From assembly GCF_000378985.1 (NCBI RefSeq), contig NZ_KB905370.1, forward strand, positions 4,524,799-4,588,798: a stretch of DNA of 64,000 bases. Direction: 5' to 3'. Every line of letters begins with the position of its first letter. The stretch's first letter is position 1. Below the pieces are notes generated by a model, which worked only from the letters and a program-made list of their open reading frames with translations, was not told where the DNA came from and searched no databases. Source of the stretch: Ensifer sp. BR816 (GTDB taxonomy: Bacteria > Pseudomonadota > Alphaproteobacteria > Rhizobiales > Rhizobiaceae). Positions 17,648-26,679 of the stretch are shown here, one piece after another. The translations under genes were made by a program, and so were the position numbers.

Positions 17648-18656
17648 CGCCGACCATCCTTCCGTTGTCGCTGACCGGCCGCGGTTCGGGAATGACCGCG
17701 TCGCCGCTGTCGCGTGCAGCGGGGGCAATCCGGGCCCAGCTGTTCCAGCCGAGCCTGGCGGGCTCGTTGCGGTCGCCGAGCCGGCACGGAGGGATCTGCT
17801 CCTTCTTCAGGATGATCTGGATGTCGAAGTCGAGGCCCGTCCCGACATAGAGGCGCGTCAGCGAGAAGATCTCCGCCAGGCTGCGGCTTCCCGGCGTCAG
17901 CGCCAGATAGTCCGGATAGTCGACGGGTCCGATCACGACGCGGAAGCTGCCGCTGAAATTGCGTGTGAAGGCGCCGGCCGACGCGTTGACGCCGAGCTGC
18001 AGGCCGTTTCCCGGCTGCATCCGGCTGCGTTCCTCGAGGGGGATCGGCAGCCAGCGGCCGCGAAACTGGTCGATTTCGATCGGCAGTCCGGTGAATTCGG
18101 CAAGCATCGCCTGCAGATTGGCGGCATTGCGGGTGCGGGCGGCGAAGAAGCCGCTGAAGCGCAGGATGAGGTCGTCATCGAACCCGCTCCGTTCTTTCAG
18201 ACGGGCCGTGCCGAACCCGGTCAGCGCGAACAGGCTGGTGAGGAACGCGTTGCCGTGGCGGCCCCGGCTCCAGCGCAGGCGGCGAGCCATCCGGTATTTC
18301 TCGCCGGCGGCCAGGAAGAGTTCGCTGATCCGTGCGCTGAAGAGATCGAAGAAGGCTGCGAGTGCGCGCGACCGGTTGCGTTCCTCGCGCATCACCAGTT
18401 CGTTGTAGAAGGGCGGCATCGAGCCGACCGGCCCAGTCAGCGCCGCCAGGCCGCTCTGGACCGAGGCCTTGCCTTCCCTGCGGCGAAAACCGCTGACCGC
18501 CAGCGGCGCGACCGAGACGCCGGCATGCGCCCGGACATCGAGGCCGCCATCTGCCGCCTGCTCCGCAACACGGAAAGCCGTCGTCGGCTCGAACCGGCCC
18601 GGGTCGGTCTCGAGCAGTGCGGCAAGCGCTTCTGTCTTCGGCGAAGGCGTATCCAT
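17637..18656 (-). CDS. tssG: T6SS baseplate protein TssG
   Basis: 339 residues. TssG features: N-terminal 'LLETDPGRFEPTTAFRV', then 'VSVAPLAVSGF', 'GPVGSMPPFYNELVM', 'DLFSARISELFLAAGEKYR' and the C-terminal 'GTGLDFDIQIILKKEQIPPCRLG'. Together with TssF and TssE it makes the baseplate wedge. ATG 18656 is preferred to the 18713 start because it lies 13 nt after the tssF stop with a GGGG site; the longer version would overlap tssF with an unrelated extension. Confidence 0.92.
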   Translation of the reverse strand: MDTPSPKTEALAALLETDPGRFEPTTAFRVAEQAADGGLDVRAHAGVSVAPLAVSGFRRREGKASVQSGLAALTGPVGSMPPFYNELVMREERNRSRALAAFFDLFSARISELFLAAGEKYRMARRLRWSRGRHGNAFLTSLFALTGFGTARLKERSGFDDDLILRFSGFFAARTRNAANLQAMLAEFTGLPIEIDQFRGRWLPIPLEERSRMQPGNGLQLGVNASAGAFTRNFSGSFRVVIGPVDYPDYLALTPGSRSLAEIFSLTRLYVGTGLDFDIQIILKKEQIPPCRLGDRNEPARLGWNSWARIAPAARDSGDAVIPEPRPVSDNGRMVGDAA

Positions 18657-18669
18657 GTGCCGGTCACCC

Positions 18670-20451
18670 CTAGAGCAGCGGTCGCTCGGCGGCGCGGGCC
18701 GGCCAGCGGGCAATCGGTGTCGACTGTCCCTTCAGCGAGACGGTGAGGCGCGTGAAGCTGTTGAGCGAGGTGTAAAGCGCGAAGAACCGATCGAGCACGG
18801 CGCCGAAAAGATAGGCGGAAGCCCGGTCGATCGCGGCAGGGTCGAATTCAAGCGCGATCTCGGTCCCCGGCACCATGCCGCCGCCCTTCACCCGCGCGAC
18901 CGAGGCATGCGCTCTTATGCCGGCGATCGCGTCGACCAGCTGCCGCGTTTCCGCACTGTCACGAAAGGCGTAAAGCGACAGAATATCCTTGAGCGCAGCC
19001 CCCTCGTTGTCGAAGATCGACAGGTGGTTCAAGAGCAGATGCGACATCAGCCGCCATTGGCGGCCCTGTTCCTGGCTCATCCTCACCGAGGCGGTCGGCG
19101 GCAGAAGGGCGTGAACCGAGGACACCGCCTCGCTGCCGACGGCCAGCTGCAGGTAAGGGTGACCGCCGCCAAAGGGCAATTGCTCGGGGATGTTGCGGTT
19201 CAGGCAGAGCGCATCGACGCTGGCGACCGCATCGACGATGCCGGCTGTATCGCGCGTCCGATCGACAAAGGCGATCTCCATGTCCGACGTCCCGTCATCC
19301 TCGTCGAAACGACGGCAAGCCTGCCAGTAGACCGAGGCGGGCCCGCCGCGCTGGCTGCGGCCGAAAAAGGGCTGGCAAACCTCCTCCTGTCCCTGTGATC
19401 CGGTGAGCAGCACCCTTTCGATCGCATAGATCTCCCGTGTCGTCTGGCGACGCGCATCGGGCAGCAGCGGATATTCGGTGCGCGCGCCATCGAGCGGCAC
19501 CGGCTCGCAAGTCTGCCTGAAGAGATTGACGACGGGCGTGGCGTTGAGGGCGAAGTCCCTCGCCGTGACGGTCCGTTCAAGCTTGTTGTCTCCGGCGTCG
19601 AGATAGATGAACACGTCGAGGATGTGCCCGCGCCAGGCGTCGAGCCCGTCGATATCGAGGAACAGGAACTTGCGCGGCATCGCGAAGAATTCGGTCAGCA
19701 GGCGATAGCCGCTGAAGCTCGAGCTCGGATAGGGCAGCATCGCCTGATCGGCCTCGAACCCCACGGGTTTCAACCTCGACTTCGGCAGGAACAGCGGTGC
19801 GGTGTCGTCGGCATGACGGGCCAGCGCGATCCCGAGCGTGTGGTTGACGAGCAATTCGTAGAGCGAGACGGCCTGCTGCCAGGGAGAAGCGATATGGAGC
19901 CGCAGCGACTTGAGGCCGATCTCGCTCAGCGAGAGGCGCATGTCGCGCGAGCGGATGGACAGCCGGAGGCAGCTTGCGGTACCGGCAAAGGGCGCTACAG
20001 GGGCGCTGATCGGTTGCCCGGTCAGCGACGCGGCGACGATCTCGATCGGCGCCACCTCAACATCTTGGGTGGTGCGGAAACGGCAGGACTCGCCACGCAC
20101 CGGCTCGGCGATGATTTCCGTGTGGCGCGGCACGGTCTGCAGCGACGCCAGCGATTCGCCCGGTTCGAACCGGACAATGCTCATCGACGGCAATGGCGCG
20201 AGGTAGTGCGGATAGAGCGTTTCCATGAGCCCGTCGGTCAGCTCCGGGAACTCGTCCTCGAGCTTCTGTCTGACGCGCGCGGCAGAATAGGCGAAGCTTT
20301 GGATCAGCCGCTCGACATGCGGATCGTCGGCGACGTCTTCGGTCATGCGCAGGCGCCCGGCGATCTTGGGAAAAGCATCGGCAAAGCGCGCCGCGCGTCG
20401 GCGCAGCGCCGAAAGTTCATCGCTATAGCGCTCAAGGAAGCCGTCAGCCAT
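18670..20451 (-). CDS. tssF: T6SS baseplate protein TssF
   Basis: 593 residues, full length. The diagnostic N-terminus 'FLERYSDELSALRRRAARFADAFPKIAGRL' and 'EDPHVERLIQSFAYSAARVRQKLEDEFPELTDGLMETLYPHYLAPLPSM'-type flow (given here in part) identify TssF. It is the main wedge component of the cytoplasmic baseplate. The start overlaps the tssE stop by 8 nt. Confidence 0.94.
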   Translation of the reverse strand: MADGFLERYSDELSALRRRAARFADAFPKIAGRLRMTEDVADDPHVERLIQSFAYSAARVRQKLEDEFPELTDGLMETLYPHYLAPLPSMSIVRFEPGESLASLQTVPRHTEIIAEPVRGESCRFRTTQDVEVAPIEIVAASLTGQPISAPVAPFAGTASCLRLSIRSRDMRLSLSEIGLKSLRLHIASPWQQAVSLYELLVNHTLGIALARHADDTAPLFLPKSRLKPVGFEADQAMLPYPSSSFSGYRLLTEFFAMPRKFLFLDIDGLDAWRGHILDVFIYLDAGDNKLERTVTARDFALNATPVVNLFRQTCEPVPLDGARTEYPLLPDARRQTTREIYAIERVLLTGSQGQEEVCQPFFGRSQRGGPASVYWQACRRFDEDDGTSDMEIAFVDRTRDTAGIVDAVASVDALCLNRNIPEQLPFGGGHPYLQLAVGSEAVSSVHALLPPTASVRMSQEQGRQWRLMSHLLLNHLSIFDNEGAALKDILSLYAFRDSAETRQLVDAIAGIRAHASVARVKGGGMVPGTEIALEFDPAAIDRASAYLFGAVLDRFFALYTSLNSFTRLTVSLKGQSTPIARWPARAAERPLL

Positions 20452-20956
20452 TGGCGGCTCCCGCCACCAGGAAGCGCTGGGTGGACGGGTCGATGACCGA
20501 CTCGAAACTGATCGGCGGCATGCCGTCGATCAGCCGGAAGCTGGCTTCGATGCGCAGCCGCAAGGCGCGGTCGGTGATCGTCCGGTTCTTGAGGATCGTG
20601 ACGCGGACATGCGCAAGACGGGTCTCGAACGTCGCGATGCGTCTTTCGATGATCCGCGCCAAGCGCGCCTTCGCCTCGTCGGTGAAGAGGTTCGCCGACA
20701 CCATCCCGTCGACGCCGTAATTGACGAGTGCGTCGCCGAGGTCGGAGAGCGCCGCCGGCGGCGAGTTCGGACGGCGCCTTGTATTCAGCAGGGCCTCGAT
20801 GTCACGGCGGATCGCCTCGCGCATCTCGCGCACCTGTTCTGCCAGGCTGACCGGCGGGTCGCTTTTGAGGTCCGGGCTATTGTCGACGAGACGGTCGAGG
20901 ACGGACCGGGCAAGGACGCGCTCGCCCGCGCGGTACCTTTCCAGAGGATCAACCAT
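20444..20956 (-). CDS. tssE: T6SS baseplate protein TssE (gp25-like)
   Basis: 170 residues. It contains the gp25-like fold of TssE: 'SVLDRLVDNSP', 'IRRDIEALLNTRRRP', 'DALVNYGVDGM' and the C-terminal 'LRLRIEASFRLIDGMPPISFESVIDPSTQRF'. ATG 20956 gives MVDPLERYRAGERV; the extension to 21139 is a shadow of tagJ. The start overlaps the tagJ stop by 8 nt. Confidence 0.92.
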   Translation of the reverse strand: MVDPLERYRAGERVLARSVLDRLVDNSPDLKSDPPVSLAEQVREMREAIRRDIEALLNTRRRPNSPPAALSDLGDALVNYGVDGMVSANLFTDEAKARLARIIERRIATFETRLAHVRVTILKNRTITDRALRLRIEASFRLIDGMPPISFESVIDPSTQRFLVAGAANG

Positions 20957-21779
20957 GGACCACGCCCCTGACTGCATCGCCGCTTTCGGCGGCGGCAAGG
21001 GTGATCGCGTCATGGAACGACACGACGTCGTCACCGACGAGCAGGCAGCGCTGCCCGCGACCGGTGGTGATGCCGGTTCCCTCCGCGACCCATTCGGTTT
21101 GCCGGCCAAGGAACAGGGTCTCGTCACCGGCCGTGCCATGATAGATGGCCGGCAGCAGGACGGGGGCGCTGGCTCCGTCGGTGAGCGTCAGCTCCGCCCG
21201 CCGGAAGGCAAGGTCGCGCGGCCGGGCAATCGGTTCGACCGTCACCGAGGCGATCTTGGCGATGTCGACCCAGAGATAGGCGCCGCCGCTCATGATCACC
21301 TCGAGCGCATGCGGAATGCGGTCGTCGAGATCGCGGATGTCCGCGACCTGCCTGCCGTTCCAGCAAAAGGACCGTTCGCCACGTCCCGCGTCGAGTTCCT
21401 CGAGGACGGCCTTGGCGTCCTCGGCGGATCCGGCCCTGTGGGCGAGGCCGAGCCGGACTGCAAGCTTGTCGAGATCGCTCGGACCTTGCGGAAATTCCGG
21501 AACCGCGGCATCGGCAAACCAGGCGTCGCGTGCCGCCATGGCGCGCAACTGGTTGCGCAGGACCCCGAACCCCATCATATCTTCCGGGGCGAGGCTCGAC
21601 GCCAGATTGCACTGGGCGTCAGCACGACCGTATTCGCCGGCAAGAATCAGAAGGTCGATGTAGAGATGTCGGGCGGGCTTGTCGGCCGGTGCCGTCTTCA
21701 GGTGCGATTTCAGCCGTTCGATCGCCTCGAAAAGGGCATTGTCGGCGATCAGCTGCGCGACGCTGGCGGCGAGGGTCAT
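20949..21779 (-). CDS. tagJ: T6SS accessory protein TagJ (ImpE/HsiE)
   Basis: 276 residues, ImpE family. Features: N-terminal TPR-like helices ('ALFEAIERLKSHLKTAPADKPARHLYIDLLILAGEYGRA' region), 'FCWNGRQVADIRDLDDRIPHALEVI', 'YLWVDIAKI' and 'LLPAIYHGT'. TagJ binds the TssB end of the sheath in other systems and is present in only some T6SS classes. Start overlaps the tssC40 stop as ATGA. Confidence 0.9.
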   Translation of the reverse strand: MTLAASVAQLIADNALFEAIERLKSHLKTAPADKPARHLYIDLLILAGEYGRADAQCNLASSLAPEDMMGFGVLRNQLRAMAARDAWFADAAVPEFPQGPSDLDKLAVRLGLAHRAGSAEDAKAVLEELDAGRGERSFCWNGRQVADIRDLDDRIPHALEVIMSGGAYLWVDIAKIASVTVEPIARPRDLAFRRAELTLTDGASAPVLLPAIYHGTAGDETLFLGRQTEWVAEGTGITTGRGQRCLLVGDDVVSFHDAITLAAAESGDAVRGVVHG

Positions 21780-23167
21780 GCGAACATCCTTTGCATCGGG
21801 GCCGAGGAACGCGGCGCGGGCTGGCCGCCGCTGGCGGTTTCGGCAATCAGGTGGAAGCTCGTCGAAACGTCGTCGAGCTGGAAATGCGGCTGCAGCCGGA
21901 TCGTGCAGGAATAGGTTCCCGGCTTGCCGGGGACTTCGTCGACGGTGACGCCGGCCGAGCGCAGCGGCCGGCGGACTCTCAGATCGAGGTCTGCGTCGTC
22001 ATTGCCGAGCGTATAGCCCGACAGCCAATCCTCCAGCCGGCGCTGGATCGACAGGGCATCGGTCACCCGGCCGATGTCGTCGCGCATGATGACCTTGAGA
22101 TAGTGCGAGAAGCGCGAGGCGCAGAGCACATATTGAAGCATCGCAGCGATTTTCGCATTCTGGCGGGCGTGCTCGTCGGCAAAGTTCTGCGGCGCGTGCA
22201 GCGACTGGTTGGAATTGAAGATCGCCGCCGCCGACAGATAGGTCGTCGCGAGCGGGATGATCCCGAGATCGCAGAACTGTTGTTCCTGGCTGCTGGTGAG
22301 CCGAACTTCGACGGGCGGTTGGGCGGACAGGCCCTCGCTCTCGGTTGCGAAATCATAGGGCGGCAACTGGCCGCTTGCCAGCATCCCGCCGTCGAGCGCG
22401 TCCTGGCTGACGCCGCGGATATCCGCAAACCATCCCGACTCCATGAAGTTGCGGATGACGATCATCGCGAAGGCGAAGGCGCCGTTTCCCCAGAGAAGGG
22501 TCGAACCGTCTGCGGCGACATGCTCCCGGAAGGGAAAACCGTCCCTGCGTCGTCGCGACAGGGGTTGAAGAGGGGGGCGCATGAGGATGCGCGGCGCCAC
22601 GAGGCCGATGAAGCGTGAATCGTCGCGCCGGCGGAGACTGTTCCACCGCAGGCGCTGCGGGTCGTGCTCGAGCCAGGAGAATTCATGGACCCGATCGAGC
22701 TCCTCGAAACGCTCAAGCCCGACCGCCCGGGGCGAAGCGCCGGCAACGAAAGGGCAAAAGGCGGCGGCGGCGACCATGCCGATCTGCCCGAGCGTCCCGA
22801 CCGCATCGCCGCCGGAAGGATCGCTCGGCGAGAAATGGAAGTCGCCGATCAGGAGGCCGAAGGGCTCGCCGCCAGGCATGCCGAATTCGCGGCTGTAGAC
22901 CAGTTCGAAAAGATGGCTCTGGTCGACATCCGCCGCCCGTTCCATGCTGCGCGCCAGGCTCCGCCAGTCGACGCTCAGGAGCTTGATCTTGACATCCGTG
23001 GCCCTGCTGGATTCGCGCACCAGCATGGCGAGGCCGCGCCATCTCGCCTCCATCTCCATGAAGCTCGGATGGTGCAGGATCGCGTTGACTTGGCGGTTCA
23101 GCGCGTCATCGATCAGGGTGATCAACTGATCGGCGCGCCGCCGCCAAATGCTCGATGCATCGGTCAT
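21776..23167 (-). CDS. Second TssC-family sheath protein (TssC40 type)
   Basis: 463 residues, related to TssC throughout ('REFGMPGGEPFGLLIGDF', 'AAAFCPFVAGASPRAVGL', 'FSHYLKVIMRDDIGR') but clearly diverged from the neighbouring TssC41. Agrobacterium T6SS clusters also carry this TssC40/TssC41 pair, where TssC41 builds the sheath and TssC40 is accessory. ATG 23167 (MTDASSIWRRR) is chosen; the extension to 23296 would cover the upstream gene's 3' end. There is a 62-nt gap after tssC41. Confidence 0.88.
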   Translation of the reverse strand: MTDASSIWRRRADQLITLIDDALNRQVNAILHHPSFMEMEARWRGLAMLVRESSRATDVKIKLLSVDWRSLARSMERAADVDQSHLFELVYSREFGMPGGEPFGLLIGDFHFSPSDPSGGDAVGTLGQIGMVAAAAFCPFVAGASPRAVGLERFEELDRVHEFSWLEHDPQRLRWNSLRRRDDSRFIGLVAPRILMRPPLQPLSRRRRDGFPFREHVAADGSTLLWGNGAFAFAMIVIRNFMESGWFADIRGVSQDALDGGMLASGQLPPYDFATESEGLSAQPPVEVRLTSSQEQQFCDLGIIPLATTYLSAAAIFNSNQSLHAPQNFADEHARQNAKIAAMLQYVLCASRFSHYLKVIMRDDIGRVTDALSIQRRLEDWLSGYTLGNDDADLDLRVRRPLRSAGVTVDEVPGKPGTYSCTIRLQPHFQLDDVSTSFHLIAETASGGQPAPRSSAPMQRMFA

Positions 23168-23229
23168 GACTGCCACGTGCTGAAGGCGGAATGCGCCCGG
23201 CCGCTGTCGCGGTCCGGGCGCATCTCCGA

Positions 23230-24711
23230 TCAGTTCTTCGAGGGGATGCGCGCGACCATGCGCAGCGAGGTCGTCAGTTCCTCCATCTGCAGCCACGGGC
23301 GCATCCAGGCGACCGCATTGTAGGAGCCGGGCTTGCCCGGAATCTCCTGCACCGTCACCTTGGCATCGCGCAGCGGGTATTTGGCGCGGGACTCCTCGCC
23401 GGCGTCGTCATTGGCGTTGACGTAGTTGGAAATCCAGCGGTTCAGCCAGGTCTCGCAATCCTCGGCCTCCATGAAGGAGCCGATCTTGTCGCGGCCCATG
23501 ACCTTGAGATAATGGGCAAAGCGCGACGTCGCCATCATATAGGGCAGGCGCGCCGAAACCGCGGCATTGGCGGTTGCTTCCGGCTTGTCGTAGATTTTCG
23601 GCTTGTGCGTCGTCTGCGCCCCGAAGAAGACGGCGTAGTCGGTGTTCTTGTAGTGGCAGAGCGGCAGGAAGCCGAGCTTGCCGAGCTCGGCGTCGCGGCG
23701 GTCGGTGATGCCGACTTCCGTCGGGCATTTGAGGTCCAGGTCGCCGTCGTCGCTGGAGAAGATGTGCATCGGCAAGTTTTCCACCTTGCCGCCATTTTCG
23801 GCGCCGCGGATCGACGTGCACCAGCCGCTCTTGGCAAAGGCCTCGGTGAGGCGCGTGCCCATGACATAGGCCGCATTCATCCAGCAATAGGCGTCATGCT
23901 CAAGTTCGCCGGTCCGCGAGCCGCCGGTCTCGTCGTAGTCGAACTCGTCGATGGCGCTGGTCTTCGGACCATAGGGCATGCGGGCCAGCACCCGCGGCAG
24001 GCCGAGCGTGACGAAGCGCGAATCGTCGCTTTCACGCAGGCTCCGCCACTTGGCATATTCGACCGTTTCGAAGATCTTCTCGAGGTCGCGCGGCTTCGAC
24101 AGTTCGCGATAGTCCTCGAAGCCGAACATGCGCGGGCTCGCGGCCGAGATGAACGGGGCGAAGGCGGCCGCGGCGATCGAGGAGACGCCCTGCAGCAATT
24201 CAATATCCTCGAAGGAGTTGTCGAATTCGTAGTCGCCGACGATAGCGCCCATCGGCTCGCCGCCGGGCGTGCCGAATTCGTCCTCGTAGATGGATTTGAA
24301 CAGGCGCGACTGGTCGAACTCGACCGACTTCGCCAGATCCTTTGACAATTCGCGCTTGGAGGCGTTCAAAACGCGGATCTTCAGGTTGGCACTGGTCTCG
24401 CTGTTCTTGACGAGATAGTGGAGGCCCCGCCACGTGCCCTCGAGCTTGGTGAATTCCGGCGACTGCATGATCGCCGCCAGCTGCCGGGAGATCGTGCGGT
24501 CGAGCTCGGCGATGGCGCTGTTGAGCGTGATGGTGAGGTTGCGGTCATATTTGACGGTACCCTTGAGGGCCTGGTCCGTCAGGGTGCGCAACAGGTCCTG
24601 TGCCCGGTCGGGCTCCGTCTGGCGGGTTGCCGCCACCACCTTGGACAACAGGTTGTCCTCGGCATAGACGGCCTCACCCTTGGCCTTGAGCTGCGTTTCG
24701 GCGTTCATCAT
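23230..24711 (-). CDS. tssC: T6SS contractile sheath large subunit TssC (TssC41/VipB)
   Basis: 493 residues, full length and strongly conserved: 'AIAELDRTISRQLAAIMQ', 'FTKLEGTWRGLHYLV', 'EFGTPGGEPMGAIVGDYEF', 'FAPFISAASPRMFG', 'RFAHYLKVMGRDKIGS', and C-terminal 'AWMRPWLQMEELTTSLRMVARIP'. With TssB it polymerises into the contractile sheath recycled by TssH. Starts M1 (24711) and M2 (24708) are equivalent. Confidence 0.95.
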   Translation of the reverse strand: MMNAETQLKAKGEAVYAEDNLLSKVVAATRQTEPDRAQDLLRTLTDQALKGTVKYDRNLTITLNSAIAELDRTISRQLAAIMQSPEFTKLEGTWRGLHYLVKNSETSANLKIRVLNASKRELSKDLAKSVEFDQSRLFKSIYEDEFGTPGGEPMGAIVGDYEFDNSFEDIELLQGVSSIAAAAFAPFISAASPRMFGFEDYRELSKPRDLEKIFETVEYAKWRSLRESDDSRFVTLGLPRVLARMPYGPKTSAIDEFDYDETGGSRTGELEHDAYCWMNAAYVMGTRLTEAFAKSGWCTSIRGAENGGKVENLPMHIFSSDDGDLDLKCPTEVGITDRRDAELGKLGFLPLCHYKNTDYAVFFGAQTTHKPKIYDKPEATANAAVSARLPYMMATSRFAHYLKVMGRDKIGSFMEAEDCETWLNRWISNYVNANDDAGEESRAKYPLRDAKVTVQEIPGKPGSYNAVAWMRPWLQMEELTTSLRMVARIPSKN

Positions 24712-24781
24712 GTCGATCCTTTCGAAAAGCGCATCAGGGTCATGGCGATGGTCGCGGCCCGCTCCTGATGGGTAATGGGCG

Positions 24782-24795
24782 GCCCGTTTACGGGC
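24782..24795. other. Hairpin in the tssB-tssC gap
   Basis: GCCCGT-TT-ACGGGC is a perfect 6-bp inverted repeat, flanked by further GGC/GCC complementarity, in the 97-nt gap between tssB and tssC. On the transcript it could stabilise or attenuate the sheath mRNA. There is no T-run, so it is not called a terminator. Confidence 0.45.
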
Positions 24796-24808
24796 ATGCC
24801 GCCAGGCC

Positions 24809-25330
24809 TCAGTTCGCGGGATCCTTGCCGCCGCTTTCCTTGCCGGAGAGCTCGGAAACCACCTTCGAAAGATCGTCCCGGTTCTGCAGGATGCCTTCGA
24901 GCAGGCGTTCGAGCTCTTCCGAACGGTCGGCCTTGCTCATCAGGTCGCGCAACTCGTTGCGTGCATCGAGAAGCGCCTTGAGCGCCGGGACCTGGTTGAC
25001 GATCGATCCGGGTTCGAAGTCCTTCATGCTTTCGAACTTCAGCGAGACGGGCAGCTGCGAGCCATCGCCCTGGAGCGTGTTGTCGACGGTGATGTTGAGG
25101 CCGGGCGTCATGCGGCGCATGACGTCGTCGAAATTGTCGCGGTCGATCTGCACGAACTTGCGCTCGCCGAAGGGCTTCAGCGGCTCGGTTGGATCGCCGG
25201 AGAAATCGCCGAGCACGCCGACGACGAACGGCAGTTCCTTGACCACCATCGCCCCCTCGGTTTCCACCTCGTATTTGATATGGACCCGGGGCTTGCGAAC
25301 CCGCTCCAGTTTCTCATGCACACTTGCCAT
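24809..25330 (-). CDS. tssB: T6SS contractile sheath small subunit TssB (VipA)
   Basis: 173 residues, standard length. Motifs: '[13 protein letters not shown]', '[14 protein letters not shown]', '[16 protein letters not shown]', '[17 protein letters not shown]'. It pairs with TssC in the sheath and contacts TagJ in systems that have it. ATG 25330 is preceded by GAAGGAGAATT. The C-terminal tail is charged and Gly/Ser-rich, as usual. Confidence 0.95.
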   Translation of the reverse strand: MASVHEKLERVRKPRVHIKYEVETEGAMVVKELPFVVGVLGDFSGDPTEPLKPFGERKFVQIDRDNFDDVMRRMTPGLNITVDNTLQGDGSQLPVSLKFESMKDFEPGSIVNQVPALKALLDARNELRDLMSKADRSEELERLLEGILQNRDDLSKVVSELSGKESGGKDPAN

Positions 25331-25409
25331 TGGAATTCTCCTTCATGCGATCTCAAAAACTGTTTGTTGTCCGGCCGCTACCGACGCCGCTTTCCCGGGT
25401 CGGGCGCAG

Positions 25410-26495
25410 TCAGCTTCCCTCTGTCCGTGGCTGAATGCCGGCTGCGGTCAGCACGGCGTTTCGGGTGTTCTTCTCGGGCAGCAACTCGGCGAGCAGCTCG
25501 GAAAAATCCATGCGGCCGCGTCTGACCAGTGTTTCGATGGCGAGCGAAATCGGCGAATGCGGCTCGCTCTTGCGGAAGTAGCGCGCGACCGTGAGGAGCA
25601 GTTCGAATGCCTCCTCGCGCGACGCTATGCCGTTGCGGCGATGGGCCCCGACGACGATCGGCCGCTGTTCGAGGGCCGGCACAGCGGCCTCCTCCATGGC
25701 GGGAGCCGCATCGGCCGCTTCGATTGCGGCCAGGGTGCGGATCGCCGCGGCGGCTTCCAGAAGCACGTTGCGGGTGTTGGAGCTCGGCGGTGCTGCGTCG
25801 CCCAAACGCTCGTCGAGCAGCGCGGTCAGCCCATCGAAATCGGCGATGCATTGCTCGAGATCGGCAAGATAGGCCGCCATGGCTTCGCGGCCGGCGCGGT
25901 CGACGGCTTCCTGCAATTCCTCGCGCCGCTCGCTTTCGCCGCTGCGCAAGCTGAGCTGGAAATCCCAAAGCGAAAACTGTCCGAATTTGCCGCCCGGAAC
26001 GAGCGGGACGAGCCGCAGCGCCTGGATGATCGTGCCCTCGCTGCCGATGCCGTTGAGGCCGGCCAGCGGCGCAAAGCGTTCCTCCGGCTCGTCGCCGATC
26101 GAATGCAGCCGCTCCCAATGGTTGCGCATGAGCGCGGCCGTCGCCGCATAGATTTCGCCAAGCCCATGGAAGCCGTGCAAGCGTAATTGCGACTCTGCCA
26201 GCCATGCCAATACTTCGAGATCCTTGCTCATCGAAGAAAGGATCTGCATCCCGAGGTTGCTGACATCAACCCAAGCTGGCGAAAGGCCAAGCTTTTCCCC
26301 TGGCACAATACCTCGTTCAGCCGCTCGTGCTGCGTTTCGAGCATCCTTAATTCTAAAGTATATTTCCTTTCCGACAGCACTAACGCGGAGATTTTCTCCG
26401 CATGGTCGATTTTCTTCTAGTGCTGCGGCAATGTTTCGGTTCGCCACCGATACCAACCCTCTCGAATTTGAATGAGGAAATATAGAATTGCACAT
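25410..26495 (-). CDS. tssA: T6SS baseplate/cap protein TssA (ImpA N-terminal family)
   Basis: 361 residues from ATG 26495. The ImpA N-terminal domain is visible ('NRPCGENLRVS', 'PAWVDVSNLGMQILSSMSKDLEVLAWLAESQLRLHGF' region, 'NHWERLHS') and the short C-terminal domain ends 'SPISLAIETLVRRGRMDFSELLAELL'. First gene of the minus-strand operon. The start is uncertain: ATG 26495 has a weak site, and GTG 26447 (after GAGAGGG) would begin closer to the family N-terminus. The first ~250 nt are clearly richer in A+T than the rest of the operon. Confidence 0.88.
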   Translation of the reverse strand: MCNSIFPHSNSRGLVSVANRNIAAALEENRPCGENLRVSAVGKEIYFRIKDARNAARAAERGIVPGEKLGLSPAWVDVSNLGMQILSSMSKDLEVLAWLAESQLRLHGFHGLGEIYAATAALMRNHWERLHSIGDEPEERFAPLAGLNGIGSEGTIIQALRLVPLVPGGKFGQFSLWDFQLSLRSGESERREELQEAVDRAGREAMAAYLADLEQCIADFDGLTALLDERLGDAAPPSSNTRNVLLEAAAAIRTLAAIEAADAAPAMEEAAVPALEQRPIVVGAHRRNGIASREEAFELLLTVARYFRKSEPHSPISLAIETLVRRGRMDFSELLAELLPEKNTRNAVLTAAGIQPRTEGS

Positions 26496-26679
26496 TGATG
26501 ACGGCAATATGTCTTGTCAACCGTGTCCGATATATGACGAATTTATGAAAGACAGATAGATTGTAGGGGTTTTGCTGATTTTTTTACATTCTGTCTGGAC
26601 AACTCCAGGCAATCGCCGTAGTTGTCCTGCCCGCATCTCATGGTTGCTCTGATGCTTGACGGGAATGCAGGACTTCTGG
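26496..26679. promoter_or_regulatory. Divergent control region between tssA and tssH
   Basis: This A+T-rich stretch separates the two T6SS operons and must hold both promoters. It contains a 7-bp inverted repeat GGACAAC (26597-26603) and GTTGTCC (26621-26627) with a 17-nt spacer, a spacing that suits a dimeric regulator on one DNA face. A minus-strand TTGACA lies at 26515-26520. No clear -10 partner and no sigma-54 -24/-12 pair was found. Confidence 0.4.
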
